A stretch of DNA of 49,326 nt, from assembly GCA_902617715.1 (NCBI GenBank), contig CACMXS010000010.1:1-49326 (forward strand). The letters are read 5' to 3'. The translations under genes were made by a program, and so were the position numbers. Under the pieces are notes generated by a model that saw nothing but the letters and a program-made list of their open reading frames with translations, was not told the DNA's origin and ran no database searches. The DNA comes from an uncultured Pelagibacteraceae bacterium (GTDB lineage: Bacteria; Pseudomonadota; Alphaproteobacteria; Pelagibacterales; Pelagibacteraceae). This document shows, piece by piece, positions 26,819 through 35,530 of this stretch (positions within the stretch are counted from its first letter, which is position 1; the number at the start of each line of letters is the position of its first letter).

Positions 26819-28318
26819 ATAGTACATAATGTAAAAGTTTATCCATCTAAAATTCATTTACCTAAAAAAAAACAACTTGCGTGGAAAATTGCTGAAATCG
26901 CAAATGACAATGCTAGATTAAATAAAGATGCAATTGAAATGGCAATCAACAGAATTATTGACAATGCATCAGTTGCTATTGCATCTCTTAACAGAAGACC
27001 AGTAATTTCATCAAGGGAAATGGCCTTGAAACATCTTAGAAAAAATGGAGCCACATTATTTGGTGTTAATAGTAAAATAAAATTTGATTGTGAATGGGCT
27101 GCCTGGTCTAATGGAACAGCTGTTAGAGAACTAGATTTTCATGATACTTTTTTGGCAGCAGATTATAGTCATCCAGGTGATAATATACCTCCACTTATAA
27201 GTGTTGCTCAACAAAATAAAAAAAGTGGTTTGGATTTGTTGAGAGGAATCATAACTGCTTATGAAGTCCAAGTAAATTTGGTTAAAGGAATTTGTCTACA
27301 TAAACATAAGGTTGATCATATAGCTCATTTAGGACCAAGTGTTGCAGCTGGTATAGGTTCAATGCTAAGACTTAGTACTGAAACCATTTATCAAGCTGTA
27401 CAACAAGCATTACATACAACTATTTCTACAAGACAGTCTAGAAAAGGTGAAATTTCAAGTTGGAAAGCTTATGCACCTGCTCATGCAGGAAAACTTGCAA
27501 TAGAAGCTGTTGATAGAGTAATGAGAGGCGAAGGTGCTCCAAGTCCGATTTATGAAGGGGAAGATAGCGTAATTGCAAGAATATTAGATGGAAAAAAAGC
27601 TTTTTATAAAGTACCACTTCCAAAAAAAGGTGAAACAAAAAAAGCAATACTCGAAACTTATACTAAAGAATATTCTGCTGAATACCAATCTCAAGCATTA
27701 ATAGATTTAGCAAAAAAACTTAAAAAGAAAGTTCAAAATTTAAATCAAATTAAAAAAATAGACATTTATACTAGTCATCATACTCATTATGTTATCGGTA
27801 CTGGAGCAAATGATCCTCAAAAAATGGATCCAAAAGCAAGTAGAGAAACATTAGACCATTCTATAATGTATATATTTGCTGTCGCTTTAGAAGATGGTTC
27901 ATGGCATCATGTAAAATCTTATACTAAATCAAGAGCTAAAAGAAAAAGTACGATTAGAATATGGAAATCTATCAAAACTCATGAGGATAAAAAATGGACT
28001 AGAAAATATCATGATCCAAACCCAAAGAAAAAAGCATTTGGCGCAAAAGTAGTAATAACGCTTAAAAATGGTAAAAGAATTATTGAGGAGCAAGGCGTTG
28101 CAGATGCACATCCATACGGTTCACGCCCTTTTAAAAGAAAAAATTACATTAATAAATTTTTAACATTAACCGAAAATATCATAAGTAAAAAAGAAAGTGA
28201 TAGATTCTTAAAATTAGCACAAAATTTAAGAAAATTGAAATCAGGTCAATTAGATAAATTGAATATAGAAATTAAAAAAAGTAAACTAAAAAGAAATTTA
28301 AAAAAAGGAATTTTCTAA
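26816..28318 (+). CDS. prpD: 2-methylcitrate dehydratase
   Basis: MmgE/PrpD family (500 aa). It dehydrates 2-methylcitrate in the methylcitrate cycle, which turns propionyl-CoA into pyruvate and succinate. The protein starts from TTG behind a good Shine-Dalgarno site. Family features are the [23 protein letters not shown] region, then [28 protein letters not shown] and [15 protein letters not shown]. In SAR11-like bacteria propionate arises from DMSP and from odd-chain or branched substrates. It overlaps prpB by one base (TAATG). Confidence 0.95.
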   Translation: MIVHNVKVYPSKIHLPKKKQLAWKIAEIANDNARLNKDAIEMAINRIIDNASVAIASLNRRPVISSREMALKHLRKNGATLFGVNSKIKFDCEWAAWSNGTAVRELDFHDTFLAADYSHPGDNIPPLISVAQQNKKSGLDLLRGIITAYEVQVNLVKGICLHKHKVDHIAHLGPSVAAGIGSMLRLSTETIYQAVQQALHTTISTRQSRKGEISSWKAYAPAHAGKLAIEAVDRVMRGEGAPSPIYEGEDSVIARILDGKKAFYKVPLPKKGETKKAILETYTKEYSAEYQSQALIDLAKKLKKKVQNLNQIKKIDIYTSHHTHYVIGTGANDPQKMDPKASRETLDHSIMYIFAVALEDGSWHHVKSYTKSRAKRKSTIRIWKSIKTHEDKKWTRKYHDPNPKKKAFGAKVVITLKNGKRIIEEQGVADAHPYGSRPFKRKNYINKFLTLTENIISKKESDRFLKLAQNLRKLKSGQLDKLNIEIKKSKLKRNLKKGIF

Positions 28319-29214
28319 TGCATTTTGTTGATAAAGATCCTGCTCAAAAAAGAAAAGATTTAAATGAAAAACTAAAATCAAATAAAATCTTAAGAGTCCC
28401 TGGTGCTTATAACCCTCTTACAGCAAAATTAATTGAAGAAATAGGATATGATGCTGTTTATGTTTCGGGTGGAGTTATGGCTAATGACCTCGGATTTCCA
28501 GATATTGGCCTCACCACTCTTCAAGATGTAAGCACTAGATCCTACCTTATCTCTAGAGTTACTAATCTTCCAACTATTGTAGATATAGATACGGGTTTTA
28601 AATCTTGCAAAGAGACTATCGAGACTTTTGAGGAATTTGGAATTGCAGCTGTACACCTAGAAGATCAAATAGAAAGAAAAAGATGTGGGCATTTAGATAA
28701 TAAAGAACTAATTACGACTGACTCAATGGTTAAAAAAATTAAAGAGTGCGTATCTTCTAGAAAGGATGAAAATTTTAAGATTATAGCTAGGTCTGATGCG
28801 AAAAGTGTAGAAGGTATCGATAAAATGATTGAAAGATGTAAAGCCTATATTGATGCAGGAGCTGAAATAATTTTTCCAGAAGCTTTACATGATGAAAAAG
28901 ATTTTGAAAAAGTTAGAAAAGAACTTTCATGTTATTTATTAGCCAATATGACAGAATTTGGAAAAACAAAATTATTCGATTATAAGCAATTAGAGGAATT
29001 TGGTTACAACATAGTTATTTATCCAGTTACAACACAAAGATTAGCAATGAAAAATGTAGAAGATGGATTAAGAGACATTTATGCAAATGGACACCAAAAT
29101 AATATTATTGATAAAATGCAAACTAGAAAAAGATTGTATGAATTGGTTGACTATGAAAAATACAATAGTTTAGATGAAAAAATTTATAACTTTAGTACTG
29201 AAGGACATGAATAA
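28318..29214 (+). CDS. prpB: 2-methylisocitrate lyase
   Basis: Isocitrate lyase/PEP mutase superfamily (298 aa). It splits 2-methylisocitrate into pyruvate and succinate, the last step of the methylcitrate cycle. Visible are RVPGAYNPLTAKL, YVSGGVMANDLGFPDIG, DIDTGF with metal-binding Asp, and HLEDQIERKRCGH with catalytic C123. AGAEIIFPEAL and the NMTEFGKT loop complete the barrel. Linked by TAATG junctions on both sides to prpD and prpC. Confidence 0.96.
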   Translation: MHFVDKDPAQKRKDLNEKLKSNKILRVPGAYNPLTAKLIEEIGYDAVYVSGGVMANDLGFPDIGLTTLQDVSTRSYLISRVTNLPTIVDIDTGFKSCKETIETFEEFGIAAVHLEDQIERKRCGHLDNKELITTDSMVKKIKECVSSRKDENFKIIARSDAKSVEGIDKMIERCKAYIDAGAEIIFPEALHDEKDFEKVRKELSCYLLANMTEFGKTKLFDYKQLEEFGYNIVIYPVTTQRLAMKNVEDGLRDIYANGHQNNIIDKMQTRKRLYELVDYEKYNSLDEKIYNFSTEGHE

Positions 29215-30338
29215 TGAGTGAAGAAATTAAAAAAGGTTTGCTTGGAATAGTGGTTGATGAAACTGAAGTTTCAAAAGTAATGCCTGAAATTAACTCTCTA
29301 ACTTACAGAGGCTATGCTGCTCAAGATCTTTGTGAATATTGTAGATTTGAGGAAGTTGCTTATCTTATTTTAAATAAAGATTTACCTAATACTATCCAGC
29401 TTAGAAAATTTGAAAAGGAAGAGAAAAATAATAGAGAATTATCTAAAGATTTATATTCAATTATAAAAAAAATGCCTAAAAAATCTCACCCTATGGATGT
29501 AGCCAGAACCGCAGTAAGTATTATGGGTTTAGAAGATAAAGAAACAACTGACTCTTCTCCTGAAGCAAATATGAGAAAAGCGATTAGGATCCTCGCAAAA
29601 ACTCCTACTGCACTAGCCGCATTCTACAGAATTAGAAAAGGTAAAAAAATTATCAAGCCAAAGAAAAATTTAAATATAGCGGAAAACTTTTTTTATATGT
29701 GTTTTGGAAAAATACCTCAAAAGGAAATAGTAAAAGCTTTTGATGTATCTTTGATATTATATGCAGAACATAGCTTTAACGTTTCAACTTTTACTGCAAG
29801 AACTATTACAAGCAGTTTATCTGATATTCATGGTGCAATTACTGGAGCAATTGCAAGTTTAAAAGGTCCATTACATGGAGGAGCTAATGAAGAAGTAATG
29901 CATATGATGAGTAAGATTAAGGATCCTAAAAACGCTCTTAAATGGATAAATGATGCATTAGATAATAAAGTAGTAGTTATGGGTTTTGGCCATAGAGTTT
30001 ACAAAAGCGGAGACTCAAGAGTACCTACTATGAGAAAATATTTTGCTAAAGTAGCAAAAATTAAGAAAGACAAAAAATTTGAAAAAATCTATGACATAGT
30101 TGAAAAAGTAATGATTGAAAGAAAAAATATCCATCCAAATGTGGATTATCCAACTGGTCCGACCTACCATTTAATGGGTTTTGATACTGACTTTTTTACA
30201 CCTATATTTGTTATTTCAAGAATAACTGGTTGGTCAGCACATATAATGGAGCAACATGCTGCAAACAAATTAATCAGACCTCTCGCAAGTTACAAAGGTA
30301 ACAAGCACAGAAAAGTTTTACAATTAAATCAAAGATAA
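29214..30338 (+). CDS. prpC: 2-methylcitrate synthase
   Basis: Citrate synthase family enzyme (374 aa) that condenses propionyl-CoA with oxaloacetate. The catalytic histidines are in HGGANEEVM and in GFGHRVYK (H260), and the catalytic Asp is in the VDYPTGPTYHLMG region. It opens with GLLGIVVDETEVSKV and LTYRGYAAQDL, typical of PrpC over GltA, and the operon with prpD and prpB confirms it. Its stop is immediately adjacent to the stop of a convergent methyltransferase gene, with no spacer or terminator. Confidence 0.95.
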   Translation: MSEEIKKGLLGIVVDETEVSKVMPEINSLTYRGYAAQDLCEYCRFEEVAYLILNKDLPNTIQLRKFEKEEKNNRELSKDLYSIIKKMPKKSHPMDVARTAVSIMGLEDKETTDSSPEANMRKAIRILAKTPTALAAFYRIRKGKKIIKPKKNLNIAENFFYMCFGKIPQKEIVKAFDVSLILYAEHSFNVSTFTARTITSSLSDIHGAITGAIASLKGPLHGGANEEVMHMMSKIKDPKNALKWINDALDNKVVVMGFGHRVYKSGDSRVPTMRKYFAKVAKIKKDKKFEKIYDIVEKVMIERKNIHPNVDYPTGPTYHLMGFDTDFFTPIFVISRITGWSAHIMEQHAANKLIRPLASYKGNKHRKVLQLNQR

Positions 30339-30968
30339 TTATTTATATTGTATTTTTGCAAACCTACCATCACAGATAATTTCACAGTTAAATTTATTTA
30401 AATTAATATATTCATCTATAGCTTTCTTAACGCCAGGAGCGCTACCTAAATTGTAATCGTCACACAAGATAGTCCCATTTTTATGAATTACATCGATACA
30501 ATTAATTAAATCATTTTTGACGGTATCATAATCATGTCCTCCATCCAAAAATACATAATCTATTTTTGTCATATCTATTTTTTTTAAAATTAAATTTGAA
30601 TTTCCTTTAATTAAATGAACATTTTTTTCAAATTTTTTTAATAAATCTTTAACAGCATCCAAACTATATGGGTTTTGTTTTTTTATATATTTAAAATACA
30701 TTTGTTTTAAAGGGTTATTAAATTTAGTATTTGGAATTATTTCTTTTTTAGTTTCTTCAGTTTCTTCAAACAAATCTAGACCAATATATTTAAAATCATC
30801 TTTGTGAATTTCGTGTAACAATTCACATACATTTCTTGCTGTAACCCCGTGAAAAACACCAACTTCTAAAAAAAATTTAGGTGTTTCTTTTTCAATTTCT
30901 GATAAAAAAAAGTCTCCATGTCCCTTTTGTTTAAGACTTGTTTTTCTAAAATACTTTTTATATTTCAA
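30339..30968 (-). CDS. Class I SAM-dependent methyltransferase (Methyltransf_24 type), substrate unknown
   Basis: Rossmann-fold methyltransferase. Motif I is FLEVGVFHGVTARNV, motif II YIGLDLFEE, and the post-I acidic loop DYVFLDGGHDYDTVKNDL is typical of the group. CDDYN precedes the final strands. I take a TTG at 30968 (209 aa), five bases after the nrdB stop. The longer reading from an ATG at 31040 would run 68 bases into nrdB and adds a basic, non-family N-terminus. The relatives often act on sugars or small hydroxylated molecules. The link to the ribonucleotide reductase operon is probably only co-transcription. Confidence 0.75.
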   Translation of the reverse strand: MKYKKYFRKTSLKQKGHGDFFLSEIEKETPKFFLEVGVFHGVTARNVCELLHEIHKDDFKYIGLDLFEETEETKKEIIPNTKFNNPLKQMYFKYIKKQNPYSLDAVKDLLKKFEKNVHLIKGNSNLILKKIDMTKIDYVFLDGGHDYDTVKNDLINCIDVIHKNGTILCDDYNLGSAPGVKKAIDEYINLNKFNCEIICDGRFAKIQYK

Positions 30969-30972
30969 CTTT

Positions 30973-31989
30973 TTAACTAAAAGCTTCTGCCCAAGTACCT
31001 TGTGTAGATGCCTTTGAATATTCTGTTGCACGACCTTCAAAGAAGTTCATGTGCTCAACTGCATTCAACATAGTATTTAACCAACCTAAAGGATTCTTAT
31101 CTACTTTGTAAATTGGTTCTAATCCAAGCTGACTTAATCTTCTATTAGCAATGAACCTAATATAATCTTTAACTTCTTGTGCAGTTAATCCTTCCATTGG
31201 ACCCATTTCAAAAGCTAAATCAATGAAAGCATCTTCGTGTTCAACAATTATCCTGCAAGCTTCATAAAGTTCTTTTTTTAATTTCGGTGTCCAAATTTCA
31301 GGATTTTCTTTTATAAACTCTTTGAAAATTCTTATCATAGAATTGCAATGAAGAGTTTCATCTCTAACTGACCAAGTAACAATCTGGCCCATACCCTTCA
31401 TTTTATTGTGTCTTGGAAAATTTAAAAGGATCGCAAAACTTGCAAATAATTGTAAGCCCTCCGTGAACGCACTAAATACAGCAACTGTTTTAGCAATATC
31501 CTCTTTTGAATTTACATTAAAACCTTGCATGTAATCATATTTATCTTTCATTTCCTTATACTTCATGAAAGCTGAGTATTCCGATTCAGGCATACCAATT
31601 GTATCTAATAAATGAGAATAAGCAGCAACATGAACTGTTTCCATAGCAGCAAATGCTGTCATCATCATTAAAACTTCTGTTGGTTTAAAAACAGTTGTGT
31701 AATGTCTCAAGTAACAATTATTTACCTCAACATCTGCTTGAGTAAAAAATCTAAAGATTTGTGTTAATAAATTTTTCTCTGGCTGAGATAAGTTTTTTTG
31801 CCAATCTCTGACATCATCACCAAGTGGAACTTCTTCGGGCAACCAATGAATTCTTTGTTGTGTTAACCAAGCATCATAACACCAAGGATATCTAAACGGT
31901 TTATAAACTGGATTCTCAGTCAACAAACCCATCTTTTTTGGCTGAATTATCTCTTTTTTTTCTAATTTAATTTTTTCTGCTACTGACAT
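30973..31989 (-). CDS. nrdB: Ribonucleoside-diphosphate reductase, beta subunit (class I)
   Basis: Radical-generating diiron subunit (338 aa from the ATG at 31989; an in-frame ATG at 31998 is possible). Iron ligands are visible: Asp in TQADVEVNNC, Glu and His in METVHVAAYSH, Glu in FTEGLQLF, and Glu/His in RDETLHCN. The radical tyrosine fits the Tyr of VAAYSHLL. The C-terminus carries aromatic and acidic residues for docking to the alpha subunit. It overlaps the nrdA stop by about 10 bases, so translation is coupled. Confidence 0.95.
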   Translation of the reverse strand: MSVAEKIKLEKKEIIQPKKMGLLTENPVYKPFRYPWCYDAWLTQQRIHWLPEEVPLGDDVRDWQKNLSQPEKNLLTQIFRFFTQADVEVNNCYLRHYTTVFKPTEVLMMMTAFAAMETVHVAAYSHLLDTIGMPESEYSAFMKYKEMKDKYDYMQGFNVNSKEDIAKTVAVFSAFTEGLQLFASFAILLNFPRHNKMKGMGQIVTWSVRDETLHCNSMIRIFKEFIKENPEIWTPKLKKELYEACRIIVEHEDAFIDLAFEMGPMEGLTAQEVKDYIRFIANRRLSQLGLEPIYKVDKNPLGWLNTMLNAVEHMNFFEGRATEYSKASTQGTWAEAFS

Positions 31990-33917
31990 GATAAACACTC
32001 CTCATACTCTTGTTCGTTTGATTGTTGATTTTTAGACTTATATACATTTGCTGTAATATCTGTTGATTTAGCATCATTGATATTTTCAGCTCTTTGAATT
32101 GATTTTGACCTACAGTAATAAAGACTTTTAAGGCCCTTCTTCCAAGCATCAAAATGAATTTTATGTAATTCTTTTTTGTGAACATCAGCTGGCAAAAATA
32201 AATTTACAGACTGAGCTTGAGAGATGAATGGTGTTCTATCTCCGCTCAAATCAATAATCCAATGTTGGTTTAATTCAAATGCAGTTTTAAAAACATCCTT
32301 CTCTAAATCTGTTAAAAAATCTAAATGTGAAACAGATCCTTGATTTGTAGTAATTGTAGACCAGGTCTCATCATCATTTTTACCGTGACTTTCTAAAATT
32401 TCCTCCAAGTATCTATTTCTAACATTAAAAGAACCTGATAAAGTTTTGTGCGTATAGCTATTAGCAGCTATCGGCTCTACTCCAGGTGATGCTCCACCAC
32501 AAATAATTGAAATAGATGCTGTTGGGGCTATTGCTGTTTTATTTGAAAATCTTTCTTTAAAACCGTATTCAGCAGCATCTGGACACGCACCTCTTTCTTC
32601 TGCTAAATCTTTTGAAGCTTGATTAACTTTATCATGAATGTTTTTAAATATTTTTTTGTTCCATGCCTTAGCCATTACGGACTCGAGTGGAATTCTGTTT
32701 TTTTGTAAAAAAGAATGAAAACCCATTACTCCTAAACCAACACTTCTTTCTCTTTCAGCTGAATACTTTGCATCTTTGAACTGCTCAGGTGCTTTAGTAA
32801 TAAAGTCAGATAGAACATTATCAAGAAATCTCATAACATCATTAATCATGTTAGGATCATCTTTCCATTCATCGTATTTTTCGATATTTAAAGAAGATAA
32901 ACAACACACTGCAGTTCTATCTCTGCCATCTTTATCAATACCTGTGGGTAAAGTTATTTCACTACACAAATTAGAAGTTTTAACCGTAAGATTAGCTAAC
33001 TTATGGTGCTGAGGAATTTGTCTATTTACTGTATCGATATAAATTATATATGGTTCACCGGTCTCAATCCTTGCTGTTAGCAATCTGATCCATAAATTTC
33101 TTGCTGAAATAGTTTGTTGAACAGATCCGTCTACTGGGCTTTTTAAAGCCCATTGTTCATCTGTTTCAACTGCACGCATAAATGCATCTGAAACCAAAAC
33201 GCCGTGATGTAAATTTAAAGCTTTTCGATTTGGGTCACCACCTGTTGGTCTACGCATCTCAATAAATTCTTCAATTTCAGGATGATCAATTGGAAGATAG
33301 CATGCTGCTGAACCTCTCCTTAACGATCCTTGACTTATAGCCATCGTTAAAGAGTCCATTACTTTTATAAAAGGAATTATTCCTGATGTCTTACCAACTC
33401 TACCAATTTTTTCACCTATAGATCTTAAGTTACCCCAATAACTTCCTATACCTCCACCTTTTGCTGCTAACCAAACATTTTCACTCCAAAGATCTAAAAT
33501 ACCACCTAAGCTATCTGAAGCCTCATTTAAGAAACATGAGATTGGTAATCCTCTTTTCGTTCCACCATTTGATAAGACTGGTGTTGCTGGCATAAACCAA
33601 AGATTGCTAATATAATTATAAATTCTTTGTGCATGAAGATTGTCATCTGCATAAGTGCTTGCTACTCTTGCAAATAAATCTTGAAAAGACTCATTCTGAC
33701 CTAAATATCTATCTTTTAAAGTCGCCTTACCAAAATCAGTTAAATTAACATCTTTTGAACGATCAATTTTAATGATTATACCCTTATCATTTTGAAAAAG
33801 TTCAGTATCGTTATTTAATGAAAAAAGATCAGGACGATTAGATTTAGAAACATCTTTAACACTAGGGCTATATTCGGAGATAGCTTTCTTTAAGGCCTGA
33901 GACAGTATTTTATTCAT
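31980..33917 (-). CDS. nrdA: Ribonucleoside-diphosphate reductase, alpha subunit (class I)
   Basis: Catalytic subunit (645 aa) that reduces ribonucleotides to deoxyribonucleotides. The active-site segment SNLCSEITLP gives N316, C318 and E320. Redox cysteine partners are in GLPISCFLNE, the radical-transfer tyrosine pair is in SLYYCRS, and the C-terminal shuttle is ECLSCQ. The protein begins only about 60 residues before the barrel, and the roughly 100-residue N-terminal ATP-cone of E. coli NrdA (761 aa) is not evident, so the allosteric activity switch may be absent. A candidate pair of NrdR boxes lies upstream. Confidence 0.96.
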   Translation of the reverse strand: MNKILSQALKKAISEYSPSVKDVSKSNRPDLFSLNNDTELFQNDKGIIIKIDRSKDVNLTDFGKATLKDRYLGQNESFQDLFARVASTYADDNLHAQRIYNYISNLWFMPATPVLSNGGTKRGLPISCFLNEASDSLGGILDLWSENVWLAAKGGGIGSYWGNLRSIGEKIGRVGKTSGIIPFIKVMDSLTMAISQGSLRRGSAACYLPIDHPEIEEFIEMRRPTGGDPNRKALNLHHGVLVSDAFMRAVETDEQWALKSPVDGSVQQTISARNLWIRLLTARIETGEPYIIYIDTVNRQIPQHHKLANLTVKTSNLCSEITLPTGIDKDGRDRTAVCCLSSLNIEKYDEWKDDPNMINDVMRFLDNVLSDFITKAPEQFKDAKYSAERERSVGLGVMGFHSFLQKNRIPLESVMAKAWNKKIFKNIHDKVNQASKDLAEERGACPDAAEYGFKERFSNKTAIAPTASISIICGGASPGVEPIAANSYTHKTLSGSFNVRNRYLEEILESHGKNDDETWSTITTNQGSVSHLDFLTDLEKDVFKTAFELNQHWIIDLSGDRTPFISQAQSVNLFLPADVHKKELHKIHFDAWKKGLKSLYYCRSKSIQRAENINDAKSTDITANVYKSKNQQSNEQEYEECLSCQ

Positions 33918-33951
33918 TTTTTGTAATTATAATTATTTATTAATACGAAAA

Positions 33952-33967
33952 CAACTATATGTTGTGT
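33952..33967. promoter_or_regulatory. Candidate NrdR box 1
   Basis: CAACTATATGTTGTGT resembles the 16-bp NrdR operator pattern acaCwAtATaTwGtgt; the core CTATATgTTGTGT matches at all but one position. NrdR represses ribonucleotide reductase genes when dATP is abundant. It lies 35-50 bases upstream of the nrdA start codon, and a second, weaker copy lies 31 bases away centre to centre. Confidence 0.6.
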
Positions 33968-33982
33968 ACGCTTAGTACTGAT

Positions 33983-33998
33983 ATACTATATAACTAGT
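33983..33998. promoter_or_regulatory. Candidate NrdR box 2 (weaker)
   Basis: ATACTATATAACTAGT matches about 11 of 16 positions of the NrdR pattern, mainly in the CTATATA half. Its centre is 31 bases from that of box 1, the three-turn spacing typical of NrdR box pairs. On its own it would not be convincing; the spacing is the main support. Confidence 0.45.
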
Positions 33999-34075
33999 AA
34001 ATCAATAGAACATTTATAGAACAGTTAAAAAATAATTCAACTAAAAAAATGAAAAAAAGGTAAGTAATTAACAGG

Positions 34076-35530
34076 ATGAACCAATCAATAAAAATCAATC
34101 CATTAGGCTTTAGAGAATATGACGCAAGATGGATTTATAACAAAGATATCAATCTTCTGGGAATCATAGACCTGGGTAAGGGTTTGGGTACTCAAATAAA
34201 AAAACACACAAAAAAAGAGAATCCGAGTGTAATAGTTGGATACGATTATAGATCTTACAGTGAGGAAATTAAGAATGCTCTTAAAGAAGGTTTAATGTCT
34301 ACTGGATGTTTTATTGAAGACATAGGTTTATCTTTATCCCCTATGGTTTATTTTGCTCAATTTAATTTGAACTCAGACGCTATCGCGATGGTCACTGCAA
34401 GTCACAATGAAAATGGCTGGACTGGAGTAAAAATGGGTATTCAAAAGGGATTAACACATGCACCTGAAGAAATGGAAGAATTGAAAGAATTAACTTTAAA
34501 CAAAAATTTTTCTAACGGTATAGGAAAAGATAGAGAAATAAAAAATTTTAGTAAAGTATATAAAGACGATTTGATAAGCAAAAATAGAATCAAAAAAAAA
34601 TTAAAAGCTGTTGTAGCTTGTGGTAATGGCACTGCTGGTATATTTGCTCCTGAAATTTTAAGAGAAATTGGTTGCGAAGTTATAGAATTAGACTGCAATC
34701 TTGATTGGAATTTTCCTAAATACAATCCTAATCCAGAGGACTTAAAAATGTTACATGCAATTTCTAAATCAGTCAAAGAAAACAAAGCTGATATTGGTTT
34801 TGGATTTGATGGTGATGGTGATAGAGTTGGTGTAATTGATAATAGCGGTAATGAAATATTTTCTGATAAAATTGGTTTATTAATAGCTCGTAATCTTTCA
34901 GCCTCATATAAAAAATCTAAATTTATTGTAGATGTAAAATCAACTGGGTTATTTGTAAATGACAAAATTTTAAAACAAAATAACTGTGAAACAATATACT
35001 GGAAAACTGGTCACTCACATATCAAAAGAAAAGTATTTAATGAAAAAGCTCTAGCAGGTTTTGAAAAGAGCGGTCATTTCTTTTTTAATCAACCACTTGG
35101 TTTTGGTTACGATGATGGAATAGCATCAGCTATTCAAGTTTGTCATCTTTTGTCAAATCAAAATAAAAACATGGATGATTTGATTAGTGAAATTCCAAAG
35201 ACATATCAATCACCCACAATGGCACCTTATTGTAAAGATGAAGATAAGTATGGAGTGGTTGATAGTTTAATTATAAAAATAAAAAAAATTAAACAAGAAA
35301 AAATTAAAATTGATGGACAAGAAATTTCAGAAATACTGACTGTAAATGGAATTCGATTTTCATTTAAAGATGGTTCATGGGGATTGATAAGAGCCTCCTC
35401 AAATAAACCTTCATTAGTTATAGTTACTGAGAGTCCAACTTCTAATGATAGAAAAATTAAGATCTTTTCGTTTATCGATAGTCTTCTTCAAGAAACAAAA
35501 AAAATAGGCGAATATGATCAAAAGATTTAA
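34076..35530 (+). CDS. Phosphomannomutase/phosphoglucomutase
   Basis: Alpha-D-phosphohexomutase (484 aa) of the AlgC/ManB type, interconverting hexose 1- and 6-phosphates for nucleotide sugar synthesis. The phosphoserine is S109 in TASHNENGW. The metal loop is DGDGDRVG with D245, D247 and D249. The sugar-binding GFEKSGHFFF (E-x-S-G-H) and the C-terminal phosphate-binding domain are present. It could feed both the surface-polysaccharide genes and, through glucose 1-phosphate, the glucosylglycerate pathway. Its stop directly abuts the stop of the convergent coiled-coil gene. Confidence 0.9.
   Translation: MNQSIKINPLGFREYDARWIYNKDINLLGIIDLGKGLGTQIKKHTKKENPSVIVGYDYRSYSEEIKNALKEGLMSTGCFIEDIGLSLSPMVYFAQFNLNSDAIAMVTASHNENGWTGVKMGIQKGLTHAPEEMEELKELTLNKNFSNGIGKDREIKNFSKVYKDDLISKNRIKKKLKAVVACGNGTAGIFAPEILREIGCEVIELDCNLDWNFPKYNPNPEDLKMLHAISKSVKENKADIGFGFDGDGDRVGVIDNSGNEIFSDKIGLLIARNLSASYKKSKFIVDVKSTGLFVNDKILKQNNCETIYWKTGHSHIKRKVFNEKALAGFEKSGHFFFNQPLGFGYDDGIASAIQVCHLLSNQNKNMDDLISEIPKTYQSPTMAPYCKDEDKYGVVDSLIIKIKKIKQEKIKIDGQEISEILTVNGIRFSFKDGSWGLIRASSNKPSLVIVTESPTSNDRKIKIFSFIDSLLQETKKIGEYDQKI

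Larger units (their letters stand above)
33918..34075. promoter_or_regulatory. Divergent region between nrdA and the phosphohexomutase gene
   Basis: 158 bases. It holds the two candidate NrdR boxes listed separately, then an AT-rich stretch. A GGTAAG element and CAGG sit shortly before the plus-strand ATG at 34076. The boxes begin 35 bases upstream of nrdA, where they could block RNA polymerase. Confidence 0.5.

Noticed and set aside
30969..31040. Longer N-terminus for the methyltransferase starting at an ATG in nrdB
   Set aside because: It would overlap nrdB by 68 bases and adds a basic stretch unlike the family; a TTG right after the nrdB stop fits better.
34441..34965. 174-codon open frame on the minus strand
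   Set aside because: It is antisense to the phosphohexomutase, a clear family member. The translation shows serine/leucine/isoleucine-rich shadow composition and no domain.
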